Positions 39,519 to 51,369 of a stretch of 64,000 bases of DNA are shown here, one piece after another; within the stretch, counting starts at the first letter, position 1, and the number at the start of each line of letters is the position of its first letter. This DNA comes from Spirodela intermedia (taxonomy: Eukaryota > Streptophyta > Magnoliopsida > Alismatales > Araceae): NCBI GenBank assembly GCA_902729315.2, contig LR746272.1, positions 372,001-436,000 of the forward strand. Direction: 5' to 3'. The notes beneath the pieces were generated by a model. The model was not told the origin of the DNA and made no database searches. It was given only the letters and a program-made list of their open reading frames with translations. Made by a program: the position numbers and the translations under genes.

Positions 39519-40355
39519 ATGGCTCCGAGGTCCGTCTTCCCCGCCTCTCTGCCACCGGCCTTGGCGACACTCATCCTCTCCTCGCTCCTCCTCCGCCCCG
39601 CCGGCTCCTCCACCACCCTCGACGGCTGGATCTCCGACACCATGGAGGAGTTCGACAGGCTGACGGCGGCGACCGCCGCAGGCGTCTCCGACACCCTGGA
39701 CGCACGCCTTCAGCTGGCGGAGAGCAAGCGCCTGATCATCACCGTCAGGCAGGACGGCACCGGCGACTTCCGGACCGTGACGGAGGCGGTGGGCAGCGTG
39801 CCGGAGGGGAACGGGCGGCGGACGATCATCAAGATTGGCCCCGGGGTGTACGTGGAGAAGCTGACGGTGGAGAGGACGAAGCCCTACGTCACCTTCTACG
39901 GCGACCCGCAGTCGATGCCGACCATCGTATTCAACGGGACGGCGGCGCTCTACGGCACGTGGAACAGCGCCACCGTGGCCGTCGAGTCTCACTACTTCAT
40001 AGCGTGCCACATCATCTTCCAGGTGACACGCCCGGCCACGGTTCTCTGATGAAATCGACATTAATCAACAACAAGCGAATTGAGCGGAAATATATGATTC
40101 CGATTCTGAAATTCATAGTCTTCATTGAATCACTGTCTGTGCGAAGAACTCCGCGCCGATGCCAAGGATGGGAGAGGAGAATAGGCAGGCCGTGGCCATG
40201 CGGATATCCGGCGACAAGGCGGCGTTCTACAACTGCAAGTTCTATGGTTTCCAAGACACTCTCTGCGACGACACAGGGAAGCACTTCTTCAAGGACTGCT
40301 CCATAAGAGGAACCGTCGACTTCATCTTCGGCAATGGGAGATCCATCTACTCGGT

Positions 40356-40430
<75 letters not shown>

Positions 40431-41147
40431 TGAGAGCTTTCGTTCCGCTTCTCCGTAACAGGACTGCGACATAGAGTCCGTGGCGCCGCCGACGGGTATA
40501 ACGGCGATCGTAGCCCAGGGGAGGGAGAACGCCAACAAGGGGGGGTTCTCCTTCATCCACTGCAAGATCCATGGAACTGGGAAGGCCTATCTGAACCGGG
40601 CATGGAGGGACAGCTCGAGGGTCGTCTTCGCCAACACGTACATGGGCAGCCTTGTCACCCCCACGGGCTGGGACGACTTCGGCGTCCCCGCCCGTGACCG
40701 GTGCGCTAATCTTCCTTCCTCTTCCATCCTCCATTCTTCACTGGCTAACCTAGATGCCTATATGATTTCTTCCGATCCTTCTCCATCGATTTGGTCAATC
40801 AAGCATAGTTCATGTTGAGAATCTACTAAGATAACTGCATGAGTGATGGATATACCGATACAGTTTACTAACTAAAAAAAAAGGCACATCTGCTCATTTA
40901 TAGTTGGCTTCTTAGTCCTTTGAATTCACTAATTTATCATGATCATGAAGAGTTAAGTTCTGAGGTCTCCTCATGTGGCCAATGCAGGACGGTGTTCTAC
41001 GGTGAGTACAACTGCTCAGGGCCGGGATCGTCCACCGCCGACCGAGTGGGCTACGCTCGAGTGCTGACGGAGAAACAAGTAAAGCCTTTCCTGAGCCCTA
41101 CCTTCATCCGGGCCTCCACATGGCTTCTCCATCCACCCAAGCCTTAG
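39519..41147 (+). CDS. Pectinesterase (pectin methylesterase) without inhibitor pro-domain
   Basis: Secreted enzyme of the cell wall that removes methyl esters from homogalacturonan. Four exons (39519-40022, 40147-40353, 40462-40700, 40988-41147) give 369 residues, usual for the short PME group lacking the N-terminal PMEI domain. The start at 39519 is chosen because it opens a signal peptide with a hydrophobic core ([12 protein letters not shown]); an in-frame ATG at 39336 would bury it. The conserved PME motifs are all present: GVYVEK, QAVAMR, the first catalytic Asp in GFQDTL, the second in DFIFG, and the catalytic Arg in LNRAWRD. The protein ends [14 protein letters not shown] plus a short tail. 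Intron 2 is 108 bases, of which about 70 are a pure CT repeat. The exons are GC-rich. No inactivating change is seen, so an active enzyme is likely. The tissue of expression cannot be inferred. Confidence 0.92.
40358..40427. repeat. (CT)35 microsatellite filling pectinesterase intron 2
   Basis: The run starts four bases after the GT donor at 40354 and leaves about 35 bases to the AG acceptor at 40461. Confidence 0.95.
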
Positions 41148-41559
41148 AGCCTCAGGGGGCAACTGAACGGCAAAAGGTGCATGTAATCTTTTGTTGAGCG
41201 ACGCTGCATTTACAGAAAAATTGGTGAGCCGAGAGATAATGTGACATGTGGGAGCATACTCATCTTCTCTATTTATTCCTGTAAAAGGATCTGTCATCTT
41301 CCAAGAGCAATGATCTCAATAATCTCAAAATTTAACCCCAACCGATTTGCAGTGGAATCCAAGAGCAAGATTTCAATTGAATTGTCAATAGAAGTTGAGG
41401 CAGAGTCACTAGCTAAGCTCGATCGGGTTCCTCTTGCATCAAACAAGTCAGAGGCTAGATTTATAGATCTGGTTAAGAAATCAACCCTTGCAAGCTGAAA
41501 AAGGATCTTTCTTCCTCGAATTATCACTTTTTGAAAATACTCTCACATCGAATTCTATG

Positions 41560-41990
41560 GACAAGCTTGGTCATGGCCGCATCAAAGTAGGAGCAAGGTG
41601 TCACAGACTTGCCTATCATAATGCTTCAGCTATGTGCTAAAATTGGGCATGTGTAAGACCACAACCAACTTAGACCTTCATGAGTGAGAGTTTTAGCCCA
41701 AAAGATGACTTCTATTACATTACTCAAGGTTGCATGACACTAGGTGCCTAACTCTTAATATAGAGGGGTTAAATTCATGATTATTAAATTAAATGGTCTT
41801 AGATTAATTTTAATCTCACTTCTGGTGTTAGACATGATGCCATGTCGTGCCATCTGTGGTCATAGTGTCATATGCATGTACATTTGCCATGTTGTTTTAT
41901 GCCAAACTAACCATCGACTATAAGGTTCCACCTAACGAGTCTCTGCTTGATGTGCAAGTCATGTGACATCGTCACCTTCCTCAAGCTCTA
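41560..41990. repeat. LTR-like segment, left copy (matches 46880-47220)
   Basis: Shares with the right copy the sequence around AACCAAC-TTAGACCTTCATGA, then the ATTACATTACT and GCCTAACTCTTA blocks and the run of TGCCATGT-like motifs. Divergence is substantial, so the copies are old. Confidence 0.6.
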
Positions 41991-42289
41991 TTGTCATCAT
42001 CGAAGGGTGTTTGTTGCTCAAGGTAGCAATGGTTAAGACCTTTGAAATGCCAGAGGTCAATATCACACTCCAACGTCGCTTTTTCCTCTGGTTGGCCATG
42101 TTTACTTAATAATGAATCACCACTACCACAATCTCACTACAATCCAATATGATCACTACCCTTAAGGTATATTGCTCCTAGATTGTTTGTGATGGTCACT
42201 ATGGGCAGTTGAGGGTCTTTGGCATTTCCTTGGTGCGCATCACAATAAGCAGTGATATGTGGAATACCGAGTGTATTGCAAGCCGACGG

Positions 42290-42560
42290 GGTAGCTTCAG
42301 TCAGAATGAAGAGAGAAAAGCCAAGGGTGAATCGAGATGAAGAAAAGGAGGAAGATGAGAGGAAAATTTGAACCTATTGAGAGATTGAAAACAAAAATGG
42401 GAAGCTCCGAGAAAAGACAATGGAGTGAGATACTGGCGAGTTAGAGCAATGGCAAGACAAGGCGGCTATGAGATGAGGTCGTGACAAGTTGAGACAACAG
42501 TGAGACAAGATAGTGGTATGGTGAGGCAGCGGTGAATCGAGGTTCACCTCTAAGAAGAGG
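42290..42560. repeat. LTR-like segment, left copy (matches 46300-46510)
   Basis: Both copies contain GAGGAAGATGAG, TTGAGAGATTG, AGCTCC and GAGTTAGAG with similar spacing, in the same orientation. Confidence 0.6.
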
Positions 42561-43279
42561 AAGCGATTAGTAGGAAGGGAAAAAGAATATAGAATTGATT
42601 ACCTAAGGATTTTATGCTTACCTGCACATATTTATAAGAAAATCCTAGAGGTTTAAAACAATATTATATCTGATGAAGTGTCTATAATTTCGATGTACTT
42701 TCATGTTGTGTTATGCTGTGCTATTGGTGATATCTATAGTAGCATTATTGTCATAAAATAATTTGAGTGGTAATTTCACACAAAGACCATGATCAAGCAT
42801 GTGCCATAATCTTATATTCAATTTATACACTCTATCTTGTTACTACTATTTATTTCTTACTTCTCCACATGACAAGGTTTACTCTTGGACAAATACAACA
42901 GTGTATAATATACTTCATGTCGTTGTGAAATATAGCCTAATTTACAATACTAAATCATTTAATTTATAAAGTTTTTATTAAAAAAAGTAATTATTTTCTT
43001 AGACTAGAATTTAGATATCTCAAATTTCAATTGACAACTTGAATATGAATAGTACGAGAAACATGTATATGAATATTGACTTACTATAATATAAGATAAA
43101 TATAGTCAAGTTAAAGAAAGATATAAGAGCTTCCAAACTACTTGTTGATTGGTACATTTAGATTCAGTCTGCAGTTACTCTCCTTTCGTATTAGTTAAAT
43201 TAAGATTTTTTTCTATTAGTGTGATGTCTAATTTACATCTCAACTTTTTTGTTCATTCAATAGGTCTATAGCATATTGT

Positions 43280-43930
43280 ATTTAATAGATATAAATTCTT
43301 TTTTTATCTTGCAACTTCTATACCTAAAAAGTATTTTAAAATTTTGAAGTCTTTAATTTTAATTCATTTGGTAAGTTTTATTTTCATGTTTCTACTTGTC
43401 ATCAACATACACTATTAAAATAGAACATTAATTTTATTTTATTTTCATGGAGAGAGGAATGGCCTATGTTTTCTTATTGATGGTCAAAATAAATAATTTC
43501 CTGTCAATTGATATATGTCTTAGGACATCGTTATCTGACTACATACTTTACTTTCAATATATACACCTTGGGTATGACTCATTAAAACTTTATCATCTAA
43601 TTTTACATTTAAGAAGGTATTTTTAATATTTAGTTGACATAGATTTAAACTAAAATGTACTGCCAATGACATCAAATTACAAACTTTAATTTTACAACAG
43701 GTTCAAATGTCTTCTCATGATCTACTCCATAGGTTTGTGTGAAGTTTTTGGCAACCATACAAGTCTAGCAATTTACAACTCCATCGTTGGAGTCTTATTT
43801 GATGATAAATGCCCACTACGATCACACTACTAACTTACTTATTTGTAGATCCATTAATTTTCATATTTTTCAAGGCTTTTATTTTCTCATCCATGGCCTT
43901 TACCTACTTAAGGTTATTTTCTGCAATTGT
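43280..43930 (-). pseudogene. Relic of copia reverse transcriptase
   Basis: On the minus strand, broken frames contain AMDEKIKAL near 43.9 kb, TYGVDHEKTFEPV-like sequence near 43.72 kb, LNIKNTFLNVKLDD near 43.6 kb, VYVDD at about 43398-43412, and KYFLGIEVAR near 43.31-43.34 kb. These are the standard landmarks of copia RT in the correct order. Numerous stops make it dead. Confidence 0.75.
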
Positions 43931-45239
43931 GAAAAAAATCAAGTGGAATAGTGGAATATAAAGAAGATAAAGAAGAATGATAGTTAGTAGAAATTCTCAA
44001 GTAATTTTCATTTTTAGGTATATGGTATTGTGTACAAGAGCAACTCCCTTATGAAAAACAATGAGAAGATCTAGCTCAAGTCACATGAAGTATTTAAGTT
44101 TGCCAAGATAATGGCTCTTAAGCCTCATTGTGGTTTGTTGGGTCTCCATTTTGTGTGATAGGCTGAGGCACACTTTGTGGAAAATCTATTGTGAGGCATG
44201 ACAATGATGAATGGAGGGTTAGTTGTAAAGTATATATGAGAGTAGGCAAATCGAATTCTATAAATTTAAGGTGTCATGAGAGACCTCCCTCTAAGTTGAG
44301 GCCTTACATAAGGGCTTGGAATCAGAAAAAGTGACATATTTTGAGATGCTTCCTCATGTTTAAAGAGTCAAGATATTCATAACCTTTATATGTGTGTAAA
44401 TAGCAAAGTAAGACACATCTGACTATTTTATGGTCTAATTTACTAATATTTTCACCAAACAGATTGGTATAACATACACAATAAAATGTCTTAGGTGGAA
44501 GGTAAAATAGTGATTTGGTAATAAATGAGTTTCTATGAAAATTGGCCTCTAAGTGTGGTAGACAATATCATATTGATTTTCAAAAGATTTTGATTCCTCC
44601 TTTGAACTATATTTTGTCAAGGTGTATAATAGCAAGAGGATTCATAAATGGTTCCTAAATTTTTCATAAAAATGTTGAGGTTATGTTTGAAAAATTATAT
44701 AGAATTATATAAGCAAAAGGTCTCAAATTGAGTGGTAATCATGTTGAAGAGAATTAAACTACTCTTGATACTTCATCCCTATATCACATTAGGTATAATG
44801 ATTTTAAATGAGTCAAGGTATTAATAAAAATAATAAAATAACAATATCTGTCCATAGAGGTGACAAGGGATAGATGCTAAATATTAGAATAGATAATATC
44901 AAAAGAATAATCACTTTTAGTCACAAAAAATAAAAAGAAAACATGACATTTGTTTACAAGTTTATAAATTTGATAATTTAAGTAACATAGTGTTTGTAGT
45001 CTTAAAGGATAGATGACTTAAACAAGATAGCCAAAAGTAGATCTCTATTATCCCTTAGACTATCTTGTGACAATTGAGAGGTGGAACTTAATGTTGCATT
45101 TTACTAAAGTGGTTGCGAGGCTTGAGTTTGATTATTTATTTACTTTTGTAATAGCCTTTGGAATCTTGTGAGATCTCTTGATATCCAAATAAATCTTACT
45201 TGTGAAGACACTTAGATGAGGCACATTATTTGAGTCTAT

Positions 45240-45365
45240 GTAGACCATTGGCTTATTTCAAACAATATCTAATCTTTCTCCGTATTCTTTTATTTATCTG
45301 GTATTTTCTATGTAGTTCATATAACCACAATACATACACTTCTTCCTTGGTGTTTGATAGTCTTA
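45240..45365 (-). pseudogene. Relic of copia gag zinc knuckle
   Basis: The minus strand near 45.33 kb reads KCMYCGYMNYIENT, resembling the CxxC(G)xxxH knuckle of copia gag with the His and the last Cys lost. It lies upstream of the RT relic, as expected. Confidence 0.45.
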
Positions 45366-46299
45366 TCTTTTCACAATACTAGCAAAAGTTTTGTTCACCT
45401 AGTCTAAATTTTTAATATCTTAAAAGATAGTCATGTCAACTTACTTTCTTCTTTAAATAATATTTTGTAGAAAACTTGGTCAAGAGACATAACATGTTAC
45501 ATATTTATAATTTGAGCCCTTAACACTTCATATTTATGGTTCAAGTTAGCAAAAAATTTGAAAGTTATTCTTAACTCAATTATTTGTATGTGTCATCTTA
45601 GTCCTGTATCGATGATCATTCACCTAAATCATATGAGTCTAATTTCATCCAAAATATTTTTTAAGTAAAATATTTGATAAATATCAGTTATTTATTTAAG
45701 TTTATAATTATTATTCTTAAATTGATAGTAATATTTTATGTCCTATCTTCATCCATATATTATTTTTAATATCTTGTACATCTCATAAGCAATGTGTTTA
45801 TGGAAGATCACTTATGGAGTATTTATGTTGAGTTCAAGAGTCATGACATGTTCAAGCTATTTTCATGATACTAAACTTTGTTGTTTGGATCTGTCATGGG
45901 AGTTTTAATAGAAATACCATAAATATATTTAATCATGTCATGTGCTTTAATATATAATTGTGTTTTAGTGGGCTAACCTAATAAAATTATACTCAACTTC
46001 TAAGAAGTAATCTGCAAATGTGATTCAGACATTGTATATTTCTCTCTCCTCATCAATACATGAGTTTGGGAGCATTGGAATCTATTGAAAACGAGGACTA
46101 GTTTATGCTTATTTTTTATTTTCAAAAAAATAGCTAGTTAGTAATTGCAAAAGTTATAATATCAAGCAGTATTAAAATCTAATAATGGGTTGAATAATAT
46201 GTCCCAAATAATACAAATCATAGTTCAATCAGTAGTGAATAAATGGAGAGAGACTTATCAGATTAAGACATTCAAGATTGATCTATGCTCCAATATCAT

Positions 46300-46510
46300 G
46301 AATAGAGATAAGTTGAGGGTGAACCAAGAAGAAAAAACAGAGGAAGATGAGCAAGTAAACATGAACACTTGAGAGATTGGAAACAAGAAGACAGCTCCAA
46401 GACAAGGTGATAGATCAAGGTGGTGGTGAGTTAGAGGAATGACAAGATAATGCAGCTGAAAGATGAGACCATAGTGAGTAAAGACGATGGCAAGGTGAGG
46501 TGATGCGTCA
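46300..46510. repeat. LTR-like segment, right copy (matches 42290-42560)
   Basis: Direct-orientation match to the left copy. Here it is followed, about 370 bases on, by the other shared segment, whereas on the left it comes after it. Confidence 0.6.
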
Positions 46511-46879
46511 CATCTTGCTTGTTGACATATGATTTTGCTCTCACCTCACTTGCACCACCTCCTTCATATAGTTATCTACTACATTGTGTAGACTTATTTG
46601 ATCATCATCTTATATCTAAGTATTAGTTCGGGAAAGGTTTGACAAATCATAACTTATATATCATTTAATCGTTCTTCTAACACTTCGATTCAAGTCTGAA
46701 TCTCTTGAATTGGGCCTCCAAGGCTTCTACATCATAATAGAAATTGTTGTCATCTCCTCAAGATGAGTAATTCATTGACCATTGGTTCTGCTCTCCCTTG
46801 TTATACTACACTACTTATCTTATTTATAAGAGAAAGATAATAGAAAAGTAATTACCTGACTTTGATGATAAAACCGTGA

Positions 46880-47220
46880 TCTTATGTCATTTTGTCACGC
46901 TATTGTATGTCAGAATACTTCAATCGTATGTTACAATTGAATATGCTTACAAATCCAACCAACCTAGACATTCATGACCATAAGTTTCAACTCAGAGGAC
47001 AACTCTTTCCATTATATTACTGTGTCATGACACGAGCCGCCTAACCCTTATTATATAATGTCATACCATGCTGTATGCACTTGCCGTGTCATTCACACCC
47101 CCTTGTCGAGCTTGGGTGCCGTGTTGTGTACATCCGTCATGCTGAATTAACTGTTGACTTCAAAGATCTGCTTGAGGAATCTCACCGCACTAGGCTAACC
47201 TTGTGACAAATGGCCCAGGC
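46880..47220. repeat. LTR-like segment, right copy (matches 41560-41990)
   Basis: Direct-orientation match to the left copy, with the AACCAACCTAGACATTCATGA and GCCTAACCCTTA blocks. Confidence 0.6.
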
Positions 47221-47356
47221 TGAGAGAAAATTCTGGACGCCTGGTTCATGCCCCGACTCCTCTTAACCTTAGGATGAGCCTATACTTGCTTTATCTTACC
47301 CTTCCTTTGCACATATGAGATAAATAAATGATGCAGAAAGAAAGAGAATGAAGGGT

Positions 47357-47360
<4 letters not shown>

Positions 47361-47395
<35 letters not shown>
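47361..47395. repeat. (GA)n microsatellite
   Basis: About 17 GA units at the right border of the AT-rich transposon block. Confidence 0.95.
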
Positions 47396-47399
<4 letters not shown>

Positions 47400-47675
47400 A
47401 CAATATCGATGGTCGCGGACACAGATACAAGACGGCAAACAAGCGTCCGCCTCCCAGGGCTGGAGCCATTATTTTTCCCAGGTCAAGTCAATCCATAAAA
47501 TCTGATCGGGTCGGGGATATAAAACCAGGGCGAGCCAAGCTCCGAAGGAAGCTGGCTCATTAAGAATCGTACTCAAAGTATCATATTCAAAGTTATAAAT
47601 AGAGAAAGTTATGTTCTATTAATAAATTCAGCGTTTTCAGTCGAGAGAACGACTAATATGGAACTTATACTGATC

Positions 47676-47679
<4 letters not shown>

Positions 47680-47711
<32 letters not shown>
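47680..47711. repeat. (ATC)n repeat with adjoining (CAA)n
   Basis: About ten ATC units followed by five CAA units, about 110 bases past the stop codon of the minus-strand SAUR and so possibly in its 3' UTR. Confidence 0.9.
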
Positions 47712-47712
<1 letters not shown>

Positions 47713-47818
47713 GCAACAACAACAACAACAAAAGGTGTCAAGGAATGTCTACACAAAAAGCCCAAGATATCGATTCCATTGTCATCTGCATTAACGGCCA
47801 GATGAAAGCTCCTCATCT

Positions 47819-48525
47819 TTAAACTCCGGCGCCGGGGGAATGGCCCGTCGATGCATCTGTGGCCTCCACTTCTGCATGGACATAGGAACATGTATCTAAT
47901 TTAGAAAAATCGATGTGTTGGGTTTTCGTCGGCATTGTGGATGATTTCTCTGACAATTCAAGAAATAAAGATTCGAATGGTTTGCTTCTATGAGACCTTT
48001 ATTTCATTTCCATGAAGAAAAGCAGTGCCAGGAAACCGTAACGAAGAAGAAGAGGACGAGGGGAAGAATCAAGAGAGATCTACCGTCGTCGATGAGGCCC
48101 TTCTGGTGATGTTCCGTGCATTGGAGGATGTACTTGAACGTCTCGATCTCGCATGGGAAGGTGATGACTCCCTTTTGGTCGAACCCGAACTCCTCCTCGG
48201 CCTTCTCCAGCAGCACTTTGAACGCCGGCCTGCTGAGATAGGTCGTAGGGATCACGAATCTCCGGCGTTCCTGCCCGACGTAGACGGCCATGTAGCCCCT
48301 AGGGACGTCGGGAGGAGGTTCGGGGCTCTGGCAGCTCTCCTCGTCGGAGTCGCAGGCGATGCAGACGCTCTTCAAACGCTTCTCGATCAGAGGGGAGATG
48401 CCAGAGGGCTTTTGCGGGACCTCCTTGGGCCCCAGTGCGAGTGACTGCCATTTCTGAAGCATCTCCTTCAGCCTCACAATGTGCCGGATTCCGGTGACCT
48501 TGCCGCCGCCGCCGTCCTCAGCCAT
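47819..48525 (-). CDS. SAUR family protein with one intron
   Basis: Exon 1 is 48525-48084 and exon 2 is 47871-47819, giving 164 residues. The start at 48525 gives the N terminus of a known SAUR group (KVTGIRHIVRLKEMLQKWQ); an in-frame ATG at 48606 has a poor context. The core includes SPEPPPDVPRGYMAVYVG, RRFVIPTTYLSRPAFKVLL and EEFGFDQKGVITFPCEIETF, then YILQCTEHHQKGLIDD. If exon 1 is read straight on it gains a strange hydrophobic tail and stops at 48004. Splicing from GTAGAT at 48083 to the CAG ending at 47872 restores a hydrophilic family-like tail (VEATDASTGHSPGAGV). Most SAURs have no intron, so this junction needs transcript support. The role is presumably auxin- or growth-related, as for other SAURs. 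The family call is firm; the 3' end is less so. Confidence 0.85.
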
Positions 48526-49606
48526 GACTTCTCGACCGGACCTGGAGGCCAGATTTCCGGAAGAGGAAGAAGAAGGGAGATTAAAAGAGGCCTCGCGGGG
48601 GTTCATCAGGTGGTCCAGTTGCCGAGCCACAGCCTAAACTCTCCCCTCTGCCCGTGAAAATAATTAAAAAATAATTAACGGCCTATCTATAATCTTGAAG
48701 AAATCTCGACGATTATAGCTGCATGAAAGTCAGGCAAGCCAGGCGAGCAGGTCATACGGGAGAAGAGCAAAGTGACGAACAAGCCATGTTCTGGTGCCCG
48801 CATCAAATTAAATAAGCGAGAGACCCTTTAGTCCATCATCTCTCTGGCTTTCGCTTAAACAACTAGAAAGCATCGACTTGGAGAGAGAACACCCGAGTGT
48901 GGATGTACATCTAATGATCTTTCCTTCTCTCAAAGAAATTATTAATCTAGAGCAAAGCTCGATGCTTTAGTATTACCGCTTTTAAACTCAAGCAAATGGT
49001 AGCTGACGACTATGCACTAAGATGTCACCGACGGCAGATCAGCCAATGAAGTCCATACTTCCGCGCTGAGATGTCGCTGCGTTCATCATCGCGGTGATAT
49101 TCGGTGGTCGTTAAAAAGCTGAGAGAAGGAGAAAGAGCGCTAAAAATGGTTCAGGCGCTTAGGAGTTCATCCTCTTCGATTCAAGGATTCAAGGTATGCG
49201 GGAGCGAGAGAGAGAGAGAGCATGCGAGGCCATAGATTATCAGTTCTAGGAGGCAGCTGATCCGAGAGGAAACTTACAGCAGAAGAAACTGAACGACCAG
49301 CGAAGACAAGGTAGACAAGGACGATCGACTGACAGATGGGAGAAGAAGAAGAGATGTGGGTTACCTGCTCAAGGGAGGGCAGCAAGATCGCCATCAAGGG
49401 AAGAGCTGGAGGAAGAGGAGGAGCTACCACAGCCCCCCAGAACGAAGGGAAACAAGAGCGACGGACGCGGGGATCTCCATGGCACATCTTTTCTCTCTCA
49501 TCCCCCATAAAACCGCACCTATGAAGAACGACGTCCGTCCATCCTTCGGCTGCTCCGCCCGATCGCCCGCTACGGCGCCTCCGCTGCCCTACCCCCAGGC
49601 GGGAAG

Positions 49607-49638
<32 letters not shown>

Positions 49639-50603
49639 ATAGAAGAAGAAGAAGGGCCGAGGGCGGGGGGGGGGGGGGGAACGAAGGGCAGGGCGCGAGA
49701 GGGGCGTTCGCTGAGGCCTCCTCCACGTAAACAAAATGAAGGGGGGGGAAGAGAAGATGCCACGTGGAAATCCACAGAGAGCCTACCTACTCCGCCTTTA
49801 GCCTTCATCGCGAGCCGTGTCGGATTCTCGAAGCTGGCAGGAACCATGTAGAGGCCCATGCCGTTCGTTCCCCCGTGGAACCTTTAAAAACGTACGTACT
49901 TTAAATTCATAAAATCCGGCCCCTTTTCTAAAGAATGTGGGTTTTGTGCGCTAATTAAATCACAAATAATTTATATAATTTTCTGGTTTTGAGAAAGTCA
50001 ACCAAACTACGTGGATCCCCCGTCCCTGACGTCATCACTCTGGTCTTCTTACCCATATGGTGGACCCCACTCCCGCCCAATTTTCCTGTTTATTAACCGC
50101 TTCCGTGGCCCTTAATTCGGTAATTATGGAACGGGATTGGAGAACGAACTGCATAACAGGACTTCAAATGGGTCCCTCCCAGGTTAGGTGCCGGTCAATC
50201 GTCGACGTGGACCCGCTCATTTGTGACCAAGTCAACACTGCGCTCCCTAGCTTTCTCGCTGCCGGCGGCGCCCGTCGCGACGACCCCCTCTGGCTGCGGT
50301 GGATGGAGATCGTCCGATAGGCAAGCGTCCACCCCCGTGAGGTCCATCTTGACCGTCCAACCCGGCGGCGGATGTTGTCTCGTTGAACTGGAGATGGTGA
50401 CCGATTGGAGAAATCAGCTCGGCTATCCATGGCGGAGCCGAGACAAGCATGTCGCCTTATCCAGACAGCAGCGGGAAGCTCCTATAAATAAGCGGTCAAA
50501 TGGCCGACCTTCCCTCATAATCTCATCCCCACCGCCGTGTGTCAAGTCTTCTTCTTCCTCCTCCTCACAGAGCGAGATTCATGCAAAGAGAGAGGGCCAG
50601 CGA

Positions 50604-50634
<31 letters not shown>

Positions 50635-50637
50635 GTG
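48526..50637. other. Region between the minus-strand SAUR and DRM1-like gene
   Basis: The 2.1 kb between these divergent genes contains the SAUR promoter, a GA run at 49612-49638 followed by a G run at 49666-49679, and the DRM1 promoter. Frames open at 49.17-49.86 kb on the minus strand and 49.34-49.73 kb on the plus strand are interrupted by low-complexity sequence and match nothing I know. I support no gene here. Confidence 0.45.
50607..50634. repeat. (GA)n in the 5' leader of the DRM1-like gene
   Basis: About 14 GA units ending three bases before the ATG at 50638, on the sense strand. GAGA-type repeats at this position are candidate BPC-protein binding sites. Confidence 0.9.
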
Positions 50638-51103
50638 ATGGATATATCGGATAAGCTGTGGGATGACACGGTGGCCGGACCGGCGCCGGAAGCCGGCCTG
50701 GGGAGGCTCCGGCGGAACCCTACTTTCTCTTCCCCTATGAGACCAGCGATCCAGCAGCGGGAGGACTCGCCGGCGACTCCACCGCCAAGTTATGACGTCG
50801 ACGCCGCCGCCGCTATCCGCGTCACCCGCAGCATCACCATCGTCCGGACCGCCTCCCGGGGAAGCACCGAATCGGGACTTTCCTCGCGGTCTCTTCCCTC
50901 CACCCGTAATCGGCTGCCCCTCCCTCTTGAGTCAAACGGATTCCTGCGCCTCTATCTAAGTCTTGGGCCTTCGATTCCTGGCAATCACAGCGCGAACGCC
51001 GAGGGGAGGTGACCGGAAGCATCGGTGGAGAAAATCATCGGGGACGGCGCCGCCGGAGCCCTTGGAGTCCTTGGAGCTACGGACTCCCACTGTCTGCGAC
51101 TGA
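50638..51103 (+). CDS. Dormancy/auxin-associated protein, DRM1/ARP family
   Basis: A small plant protein family whose transcripts mark dormant buds and are repressed by auxin; its molecular function is unknown. The start ISDKLWDDTVAGPAPEAGLG is the family's hallmark N terminus. The central RVTRSITIVR segment is typical of the DRM1 branch. I place one intron: exon 1 is 50638-50905, exon 2 is 50991-51103, giving 126 residues. Splicing from GTAATC to CACAG joins SLPST to PRTPRGGDRKHRWRKSSG and ends RTPTVCD, like the Pro/Arg/Ser-rich tail of the family. Reading straight through exon 1 would instead end at 51012 with a tail unlike the family. A (GA)n run lies directly before the ATG and a (CT)n run directly after the stop. 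Confidence 0.85.
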
Positions 51104-51105
51104 TC

Positions 51106-51106
<1 letters not shown>

Positions 51107-51151
<45 letters not shown>
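51107..51151. repeat. (CT)n microsatellite just after the DRM1-like stop codon
   Basis: About 22 CT units starting four bases after the stop, so in the 3' UTR. Confidence 0.95.
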
Positions 51152-51155
<4 letters not shown>

Positions 51156-51369
51156 CTCATCCATGCAACTGCAGGGTCGTCATCTCCTCCCTGGACCGAT
51201 AAGAGATGCTGGAGACCCTTCTCGCCGGCTCCGCCTCCTCTCCGGACCTGTAGACTCTCTATCTCTCTCTCTCTCGCTATATCTCGCTGTGCATGCGAAA
51301 GATTCGATAGCCCGCATCTTCACACAGAAAAATAATTGTATGATTCTTATTATTTTTCTCTCTCTAGAA

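Larger units (their letters stand above)
41400..47220 (-). mobile_element. Decayed Ty1-copia LTR retrotransposon
   Basis: Read on the minus strand, the block keeps the copia order, gag then reverse transcriptase, though with many stops and frameshifts. A gag zinc-knuckle relic lies near 45.25-45.36 kb and RT relics, including YVDD, at 43.3-43.93 kb. Related segments flank the core on both sides: about 41560-41990 matches about 46880-47220, and about 42290-42560 matches about 46300-46510, all in the same orientation. These look like LTR pieces, but their order differs on the two sides, implying more than one insertion or a rearrangement. The outer limits are approximate; no target-site duplication was identified. 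The element cannot encode a functional protein. Confidence 0.65.
41148..47818. other. AT-rich gene-free block dominated by decayed retrotransposon
   Basis: Between the pectinesterase stop and the minus-strand SAUR there is no intact gene. Base composition drops sharply to AT-rich from about 41.5 kb to 47.2 kb and all frames are closed by many stops. Relics of Ty1-copia gag and reverse transcriptase and LTR-like segments are listed separately. The rightmost 600 bases (47.2-47.8 kb) return to mixed composition, with a GA run and an ATC run. Confidence 0.7.

Noticed and set aside
48004-48083. Hydrophobic C-terminal tail of the minus-strand SAUR
   Set aside because: Treated as intron sequence because a good donor and acceptor join in frame to a SAUR-like tail; kept as a testable alternative.
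49167-49859. Minus-strand open frame of 230 codons
   Set aside because: It runs through a GA/CT microsatellite and a G run and reads as low complexity; no splice-consistent or family-like product.
50906-51012. Read-through of DRM1-like exon 1 to a stop at 51012
   Set aside because: The tail does not resemble the family; splicing to 50991 restores a family-like C terminus.
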